Source: Thecaphora thlaspeos (Eukaryota; Basidiomycota; Ustilaginomycetes; Urocystidales; Glomosporiaceae). From it: DNA of 64,000 bases. Shown here one piece after another: positions 56,318-64,000 of this stretch. The DNA is taken from positions 307,501-371,500 of the forward strand of contig UWYS01000022.1 in assembly GCA_900291925.1 (NCBI GenBank), given 5' to 3'. Both the position numbers and the translations under genes were made by a program. The notes below the pieces were generated by a model. The model did no database searches, was not told the DNA's origin, and was given only the letters and a program-made list of their open reading frames with translations. How positions within the stretch are numbered: position 1 is the stretch's first letter; each line of letters starts with the position of its first letter.

Positions 56318-57457
56318 CTACTCCTCCATCGGCAGGCGATGCGATTCGTGCTCCTTCTTCATCGCGCTCCACGACGCCATGTTCTCCACCGTCTTGTCTT
56401 GGTAGATCTGTTCGCGAAAAAGGGACGCGAGAGCGGGCCAACCACAGAGGCAGGAGAACGCCGGTTCGCGACGGTCAGCACACATCTCGCCTGCCAGCCA
56501 GCCAGCGAGGCGATCAGCACCTCGAGGCTGCCCGCGCCTCCCGCCAACGACTCCGCGGCAGCGACGACGCACCTTTCTCTGCTCGTCGGTGAGCGCCTTC
56601 CAGGCCTCTGAGATCTTGCCGAGTACCTCCGAGTAGGGGAGGCCGGCGTGCTTCTTGCGCACCTCCTGGCGCACCTCGTTCTGGAAGAGAAGGTAGGCGC
56701 TCGCCGGCCGCTTGGGCGCCTCGGGATCCTTTGCCTTCTTTTCGCGCTTGCGCTGCGCCTTGCTGATCGGCTTGGCGCGCTTCGAGCCCGTCGGCGTGCC
56801 CGCGCCTGGCGAACCCGTGCCGCCCGAATCGCTCGAGGGGCCCACGACGTTGGTTGTGCCCGTATGGCTCCCGCCGTTGGCCATGTTGGTGAGGAAATCG
56901 AACGCGGCGGGGACGCTCGACCCGGTCGTCGAGTTAGCGCCGGACGTGCCGGAGCCGACGTTCCCCTGCTGCGCCAGCACGATGGCGGCGACGCTGGGGT
57001 TTTGGCGAGCCACCGTCTTGACAAAGGCGTCGCAGCTGTCGGCGGCGTGGCGCAGCTGCGCCGACAGTCGGCTCACGGCGTCAAACATCTGTGGTCGATG
57101 CCAAAGGGGAGGGCACAGATCGTGAGGTCGAGGAGCGACAGCGAGAGAGGGGAAGAGAAGAGGGAGGAAGAAGACAGAGCAGAGAGCGGGGCAGAACCAG
57201 CAAACGCTTGACTTGAGCATATTGCCCGTCGCTCGCTCGCACTCAGAGAGCAGAAGAATCTGTCACTGTCGGTCGCGACTCACCGTCTGGCGCGCAATAA
57301 AGATGTCATCGGACTGGTTGCCGGCGTGTGGCATGCCGAAGTTGGCCGTGGTGTGCTGGTGGTGTGAAGGCTGCTGCTGCTGGTGGTGCTGGTGATGGTT
57401 GGGCTGCGTGTGGTGGTGAGCCGCAAGAGGGAGACCGTAGTCGAAGTTGCTCTGCAT
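56318..57457 (-). CDS. HMG-box chromatin protein
   Basis: Three exons, 57457-57284, 57088-56573 and 56407-56318, give 259 residues; donors are GTGAGT and GTGCGT. Exon 1 is His/Gln-rich. A helical region follows (MFDAVSRLSAQLRHAADSC), a Gly/Ser/Thr linker, then a basic cluster (KPISKAQRKREKKAKDPEAP) leading into one HMG box near residue 175: KRPASAYLLFQNEVRQEVRK and GKISEAWKALTDEQRK, continued by IYQDKTVENMASWSAMKKEH in exon 3. The intron cuts the box between its second and third helices. The single box with a lysine-rich lead resembles Nhp6/Nhp10/Hmo1-type DNA-bending proteins rather than sequence-specific MATA-HMG factors. The exact orthologue is not clear. Confidence 0.82.
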
Positions 57458-60400
57458 GACGGGGCAGGAGCTACGAGGGGCTGCAGCAGCAAGAGGTCGA
57501 CCACGGCGCACGGGGGAGGGTAGGGGCGTGTCGACACGGTAAGGCGACGGCCGACAGGGGTCGAGAGAGGAGACGGAGGGCAGGAAGATAGAATGTAGTA
57601 GAAGATCAAGGTTAGCCAACGAGCACACTTATCGTGGTGGAGCCAAAGGAAAGGAAGCCTTCCGATGAGAGGAGGGGAGAAGGGTCTGGGCGAGAGAGCG
57701 CGTGCCGTGCGTCTGCAGACGCGTTTCCCCGCCGCGAAAAAGGTGCGCGCAGCGTAGGCGCGACGGCGGCGAAGCCGAACAGCGACGGGCGAAGCCGAAC
57801 AGCGACGAAAGCGAGGCACAGCTTCCGCGACATGCGGGCGAGACGGTCGCTCGCAGACAAGCAGGGGCCAGTGCATCCATCGGCCAGGGGCGGAAGCGAC
57901 TGCAGCGACTGCAGCGACGGTGGCGGCCAACGACGTCTGGCGCTGATGGTCGCGGCGACGGCAGCGCAGCCAAGCCCCAAGCCAGGACGGGATCGGGCCG
58001 GGGCCGAGACCACCACGAGACGAGACGAGACGGAACGATACCGAGCAAGACATGCAACGAGCGGCAGGACGACGCGGGCGTAGGCCGGCGTAAGGGGGAT
58101 GAGGCTAGGCGGCGAGGAGCTCGCACAGAGGGCTGCGAGAGCGCCGGCGGGACACGCGATGGTGCATGGCGATGCGGTGGGGACATGCAATGGTGGAGGA
58201 GACGATGACGGCGACGGCGACGGCGACCAGCGCAACCGCAGCTTCCGCAGCCGGACGCACCTTCGACGACGACGCTTCTCGTACTACTCACGGACTGGGT
58301 GTGCTGCGCTAGCTCTATCGGCCTAGTTGTGTGCTGGCTTCTCTTTGTCTCTTCTGAACGCAATCACGCTGCGGTAGCAGGTAGAGGCGACGAGGACAAC
58401 CAGAAAAGGAGAGGCCGCGAGCGGCAACGGGCGAAGCCAGTTTCAAATGTCAGTCAGGGCCGTCCGTCGACTCGACGGGAGTGATATGGAGGCCGCTCCG
58501 TCTGTTACCAAAGAACAAAGGGATGGCCGCATCGATATCGGGATAGGCGACGACTACAACCGCATGATGGCATCGGAAGGGGTACTGTAGGGTCGCCGCT
58601 TGCTCTGGTTGTTGTATGCTCGCCGAGCTGACTTACGGCTGCTTGACTTACAAGGCTGGGGAAAGCGGCGATGAGGGCAATAGATTTCTCGGCCTTTACT
58701 CTGCAGGGTGAGAAAATGCTGAGGCGGCGTCGGCGGTGAATTCAAGGGGCCTACTAGGCGTGGTTGAAAAAGGGGGGGGGGGTTGGTTGGTGGTGTTGAA
58801 GACGGGAAAGGGGAACTTTGCGTTTGAAATTTGGCCGTTTCAAGTCGAGGCTTTTTGTAGGTTTGTAGCCAGCTCGTTTTGACAGCAGGCTAGAAACAGG
58901 CAAGTGGGGCTGGGCACGAGATAACTAGACGGGGCACGGCGGCGGGCGGCGGACCGCTGGCGAGCCGACGCCCTGCGCCTGGCTTCGAAAATGAAGTGGT
59001 CTCCTGCGTTGTCGCGCGGGTAAGTTCGCCCCTCGCTGCGCGGCGAAGTGAGCTCTGTCGCGCCTTCGAGGAAAAAGGGTTCCTCGCTCCGACCCAGCTC
59101 GACAGCCTTCCTCCCCAACTATCACCATCAACCGCCGCCGTTCCCGTCACCGTCGAAGCCGTTTTCCCTCACAACGGGCGAGTGTCAAGGAGATCTCTCG
59201 CGCTTTTTCGGTCGTCATCCCTTCCCTTCCATCAGCCCCATTTCCCTGCATCATCCGCCCTCCCCCCCTTCTCTCTTCGCTTTCCTGCGCGCCGCCACCT
59301 CGAGGGAGACCATTACAGAGTAGCGGGAGCGACACCTGCTTGTCGCTTCAACGTCGATCCCAGATCTTTCTCTCTCTCGCCCTCTTCTGCCACTCGCCGT
59401 CTCCAAACTCCGCTCTGTCTGTCGCTCTCTTGCTGTTCCCACCCGTGGTTGGTGTGAAGCGCAATACGAGCATACAGCGCCGCCAGCCCGCCAGCCGCCG
59501 GAAGGCAGTTCGAAGCGGAGAGCACTGGCGGAGTAGCCAGGCGTTGAGACCGGCAGAGAGGCAGAAAGAGCATTGGGCTCGAGGTTCGGCGAGGCAGCAA
59601 CACCAGCACCTCGTCGTCGGTGTAGCGCCCCTGTGGTCGATTCGAAGAGCGGCAAAGCACGGTCCGTCGAGAGGAGAAAAGACCTCGGGGCCTGTTGCAG
59701 TCTCTCCGTTGCTGTTGTCGAACCGCGAGGCTGTCCGGACCGCATCGTCACCCCCTGTAGTAGTTTTGTCTGGCCTTGCTCGGCCTCGTCTGCTTTATCT
59801 GCCCTTCCCAGAGTTGGCTCGTCCCAAGCGTCGTCCGCCTCCCTCGATTCGAGGATCCGGGCTGCATAGTCCCCTTTATCCCTGTAGCCGACCACCTCTC
59901 CGCGTAGAGTAGTAGCAGCTGCGATCGCAGTCGCATTCTCGGCGTTTGCCAGGTGGTAGCGCGAGTCTTACTCCCTCGTCTGCCCCGACGGCGGTGCAGT
60001 CGCCTGATCAGGCCTGAAGCGGTGGAAGCACGCCTCTCCCTCGAGTCGGCAGCTGTTGACGCCAACGGCAGCGCCCCAGACAGCCTTGACGACGGCCAGG
60101 CCAGAAGGAACCCAGCACTCACGCAGATACGCCCCGCAAGCCTCGACTCGCTCGACTCTCGACGCGATCGGCTTGCACGTCGAGGCGCAAGAGTACAGCC
60201 AGTCTCGGTCGTAGCACAACCTCCTTCAGCCTCGCAAATCGATCTCCCACTTCAAAGAGCAAGCAGCCGGTGAGTTTTCACTTACAAAATGATTCCTCAC
60301 ATTCAAGGTGATCAGGAGGGGTCTTCTCGAATACAAACTGCAGATCGCCAAAACAAAACGCCTATTCAGCCCGTTCGCAAGAAATGAACCAAAGAATAAT

Positions 60401-60832
60401 AAAAGGCGTACAGAGACTTGAACTTTTACGGAATTCGGGTCTGGTGGGAAATGAAGTGGGCCGAGGCAGGCTGGTACTGTAGGGGGAGGCGCGGGTCAGC
60501 GGGTCGGCACGGCGTTGCGCTGTGTGACAGGGTCTCCCTCGTACACACGCGGCACGTACCGTGCTCTTCTGCTTCCTTTCCCCCTCCCCTCGTCTCTTCC
60601 ATCTTCCTCTGCTGTCTCATCGTCGGATGGCAGACGGATAGGAGGTTCGGGATGGCACTCTAACCGCGTCAAGCGACGCAAAGTCTCAGAGATAGTGACT
60701 GACCTGCAGAGTACCAAACCCTTGATCGTCCCCCCCCCCCCCTTCTCCCTCCCCTCCTCGCGGTGTCTTCTCGTCGTGTAAGTGCAGCTCGCCGATCCTA
60801 CAGCGGCAGACCGGACAAGCATTGAACGAAAC
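57458..60832. other. 3.4-kb gene-free region between divergent nuclear regulators
   Basis: No coding exon supported. It contains a G-run at about 58771-58780, a pyrimidine-rich stretch (59200-59450) and a C-run at about 60730-60741. The right part probably includes a long promoter and leader of the PNUTS-like gene. Confidence 0.5.
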
Positions 60833-63800
60833 ATGCAGGCCGACGGGATGCAGCACCATCATCCTTCTAGCATGGACCAGTGGTCGGGCCAGGCCAGCCA
60901 TGGCGGTGAGTCTCTTTGCGCGATGGTCCGACACCGTGGCTGGGTGGCTCTGGTGTTCGCTGCACAATTTGAGCGGTCGTCGGTGCCGGCGTCCGGAATC
61001 AGATCGAAAGATGGAAGTGCAGTGCCTTGTCGGAAGTTGTTCCACGCCGGAAAGACCTTTCGCTGAAGGGCAGCAGCAGGACCGACGGAATATCCCAACG
61101 TTCTGGCAGACGGGCAAACTTCGTAGGAGTCATGTTGCGGAGACACACGATCACTGACTAAGCTTTGACGTGCGGCTCCCCCATTCTCATATATTAATTC
61201 GGTGTGCAGACGCCGGACAGTCGACGTGGTACCAGCCGTCGATGGGCCACCCGCAGGTGGCCGACCTCCAGCAGCAGCATCAGCAGCATCCTTACTTTCA
61301 GCAACAGTCTCCGTCCCCGCCTCAGCAGGAGCAGGCGTATCCGTACCCGCTTCAAGATCAGCAGGCCCAGCAGCAGCGGCAACCATCGCACCAGCAGCTC
61401 GTCCAACACCACATGCCGCCGCAATCTCCGCTATCGCACGAAGAGCAGCAGCAGCGGCAGCAGCAGCAGTACCAGCTTTACCTCATGCAGCAGCATCACG
61501 AGATGCACCTCCGACAACAACAGCAGCAGCAGCATCAGCAGCACGAGCAGGAGCCGATGCCCGTGGGCACCACCTTCGATTCGGTCATCGACTCCTACAT
61601 GAGCCAGTCCAGCATGTCACCTCCCCAGGGCGTCCCTGGCGCGCAGGGCGGACCCTCGCTCCAACCTTCGACGTCGTCCACGCCACCGGACCAGGCGTCT
61701 TTCGCTATGTGGTCCTCGGCACAGCCGAACGGGTACGCGATGAGTCCATCATCCGAGAGTCAGGGCCAGAGTCAGAGCAAGAGCAAGAGCACGAGCAAGA
61801 TGGTTCAAGACGAGTCGCCGCTCTTCCTCAGGCCTTCCGGATCCTCGCTGTCGTCGGCGCTCGAGTTTGCGCCGAGCAGTGACGGTCCCGGCTACGATCC
61901 GAACACGGTCATCCAATTGCAGGCGCTGCAGCATGTCCAACAACAGCAACCGCAGTCGCATCGGCAGCCAACGCACAGTCAACAGCAGCAGCCGCAGCTC
62001 GACCAGACGCTGCAGCAAAAGTCGGTCAACGCCACCGCCGGCGCTGCTGCTGCTCCTACTGCACGCCTCCCCTCGCCATCTTCCCAGCAGCAGGTAGAAT
62101 CCTCTGGCGGAAGCAGCCTGGACACTGCGATGGCCGATAACAAGCACAAGGCCAGAACGCTTGCCAATGTCCGTGGGGTATCTATGTCTGTGGCCCGCCA
62201 CGACGACCTCCAGGCCAAGAACCCCATCTACGTCGGGCCTGAAGATGACAGCTCGGAGCCGGGGACGCCGCCGCTGCTGCCCACCAAGGCCCAAGCGCCG
62301 TCCGGCCGTGCGGCTGCCGTCGTCGCCGCCACCTCGACTGCATCGGCACGGAAGCGCGCGGCCGTCGCCGCGGCTGTTCCGGCAAAGGTGGCGCCGGGCG
62401 CGCTGATCTCCAAGGCGCGGACGCTGCTGACGCCGACGCTGGTTGAAAAAGATCCCTCCAACGCGGCGCGCGAGCTGATTGCGCTGCTCAGCGTCGTCGA
62501 CGAGGACAAGAAGTTCCGTAGCCCGCGCACCGTCAATGCCAAGGACCGAATGGAGCTCGTCGAAAAAATGGCGATGGAGGGCGTTTCGGAGCGGGCCTGC
62601 TCCAAGGCGTCGCGGCGCACGTACTACGGGGCCTGGGTCGGCAGCGCGGCGGGCCGCAACATCATCGCCTCGTGGCTCAAGCAGGCCATCCCGCCCAAGT
62701 CGTCGGGCATCCCGGACTACAGCGGCGAGTACGGAAGGACGCTGCTGCCACTCCTGACGATCCTCAAGCTGGCGCCCATCAAGCTCGAGCATCTCCGCGA
62801 CGAGGTCTCGCTCGGCAAGCTCATCGCTGCCGTCAACAAGCGGGCGCGCTCGACCGTCGCCCAGGAGCTCGCCCTCACGGTCAAGAACCAGTGGACTCAG
62901 CTAGTCACGGGCGCACCGGCAGCGGCCGCAGCATCGACGTCGTCGGCCGCCGGCACCAGCAACAAGCGGCCAGCGCCGACAACGAGCAACGGCGCAATGG
63001 CAGCGGCGGCGGCAAAGAAGATCAAGTCAGTCGCAGCCGGTCTGCCGTCCTCTTCGAGCACCGCGCCCAAGTCCAGCGTCGCCGCTCGAGGATCAGTGAA
63101 GCCCGTCGCCGCTAAGGTCGGCCTGCCATTCTTCTCGACCAACAACAGCACCAAGCCCGCCGCCGCGCAGGCCAAGCGGTCGGCGACCGTCTCTGGCTCG
63201 TCGGTCGCTGCCAAGAAAAGCGGCACTTTCGGCGGCTCAGCGCGCAACGACGTGATGAGCTTCATCGACACGCTGCACCGCCCGGCGGCGGCCAGGGTCG
63301 AGGCGGCGAAAGCGGTGGCGCCCGACGGCAAGGGAAAAGGCAAGAAGTCGGTGCGGTGGAAGGACGACGCCGAGCTTGTGGCCGTCAAGCTGATCGAGGT
63401 GGCCGTCTACGCCGATGCGGACGACGAAGAGGACGACGAGGCAGTCCAGGCGCACGCCGAGCTCGTTACCAAGGGGGTCGGCGCGCTCGACAACGAGGAG
63501 GGCACCGCGCTGCGCCAAGCCCACATCGAGATGGAAGAGTCGATCGACTGGTACACCCCGCCCGAGGTAGCGTTCCCGCGCGGCAACCCTGAACGCGGCA
63601 GCGAGAGCGTCGAGGCCAGGAAGCAGGAGGACAGGACGCGCAACCACCTGCTCGTCGTCTACGAGGAGGGCAAGGAGCCACCGTCGGCCGATGCGGCGCT
63701 GGTGACCGAGGCCGCATCAATGGCGACGCCGCCGCCTGAGCTGAGCGCCGAAAGCCGCGCGATGACGCTCGGCTCACAGGTCGAGCCGTTCGACGACATT

Positions 63801-64000
63801 GACATCGACCGCGACGACAACGGAGCGATGAACGGTTCCGCGGCGGCGAGCTACCGGTCCGAGGGCACCGACGTCGGCGGTGCGCTGCCTGCTGCCGCTG
63901 CTGCCTCTTCCTCGACGGGGAGCGCTGCGGCGCTACCGATTGCTGACCTACTAGCCAAGCTGTCGGGCAGCGGTGTTGGCGGCACTGGCCCTTTAGCCTC
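60833..64000 (+). CDS. PNUTS-like PP1-binding protein with TFIIS N-terminal domain (3' incomplete)
   Basis: Exon 1 (60833-60905) and exon 2 (61210 to the window edge) join in frame across a 304-nt intron (GTGAGT...CAG). More than 950 residues are visible and no stop is reached. Residues 25-330 are Gln/His/Ser/Pro-rich, with long polyQ stretches. A TFIIS N-terminal (LW) helical domain lies at about 440-570: ARELIALLSVVDEDKKF ... ASWLKQAIPPKSSGIPDYSG and LLPLLTILKLAPIKLEHLRD. Near residue 735 is a strong RVxF-type PP1 docking motif, KKSVRWKDDAEL. The pairing of these two elements is that of PNUTS/PPP1R10, which targets PP1 to RNA polymerase II to control termination. The tail is acidic and Ala/Ser-rich. 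The assignment is by architecture. Confidence 0.78.

Noticed and set aside
55356..56441. 361-codon minus-strand open frame next to the HMG-box gene
   Set aside because: Ser/Pro/Arg-rich, spans the CGGT repeats, shows no domain, and overlaps the GH127-like 3' end and the last HMG exon in another frame.
1..64000. CRISPR arrays, bacterial operons or prophage
   Set aside because: Spliceosomal introns and eukaryotic gene content throughout; the tandem repeats seen are simple microsatellites.

Overview
The window is nuclear DNA of a GC-rich basidiomycete fungus, most likely a smut-lineage (Ustilaginomycotina) yeast or dimorph. Most genes carry zero to four short introns (about 80-300 nt) with GTGAGT or GTACGT-like donors. 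Long Gln, Ala and Ser runs and disordered tails are common, and the gene set is typically fungal (Cdc14, Nop13, Hem12, Mam33, TRAX, glutaminase A, a DIRS-type retroelement). The lineage is inferred from style and content; no marker gene fixes it.

Layout. 1-0.8 kb: 3' end of an unrecognised gene. 1.3-4.5 kb: a broken AspRS-DUF2156 fusion (ErdS, sterol aspartylation). 7.4-11.2 kb: CDC14 phosphatase. 11.6-14.1 kb: an unknown polytopic membrane protein. 15-17.1 kb: a decayed DIRS-like retroelement. 17.5-18.2 kb: a dead SGNH hydrolase gene. 19.2-21.1 kb: NOP13. 21.9-26.0 kb: one long gene joining a CaM-kinase to a steryl-acetyl-hydrolase-like alpha/beta hydrolase. 26.3-26.7 kb: a possible small gene. 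27.7-33.4 kb: three mitochondrial genes (acyl-CoA dehydrogenase, prolyl-tRNA synthetase, MAM33). 33.8-35.1 kb: TRAX. 36-39.7 kb: a 7-TM protein with an approximately 800-residue tail. 42.9-47.6 kb: an SS18/SNF11-type (SSXT) protein. 48.2-49.7 kb: HEM12. 49.9-52.9 kb: a secreted glutaminase A. 54.6-55.4 kb: two glycoside hydrolase 3' fragments (GH39-like and GH127-like) joined 5' end to 5' end. 56.3-57.5 kb: an HMG-box protein. 60.8 kb to the end: a PNUTS-like PP1 regulator running out of the window.

Two things stand out. First, the predicted kinase-hydrolase fusion, which would put a sterol-ester-type hydrolase under the same polypeptide as a Ca2+/calmodulin-regulated kinase. Second, the number of broken genes among healthy neighbours: ErdS, an SGNH hydrolase, a DIRS element and two glycoside hydrolase fragments. 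Several lesions look like single C-to-T or G-to-A changes or small slippage events, while neighbouring single-copy genes are intact over kilobases, so poor sequence quality is not the obvious explanation. The coding sequences also drift to lower GC at several 3' ends, most clearly where two genes converge.

No tRNA, rRNA or CRISPR array was recognised. Long open frames antisense to the GC-rich genes were treated as shadows.
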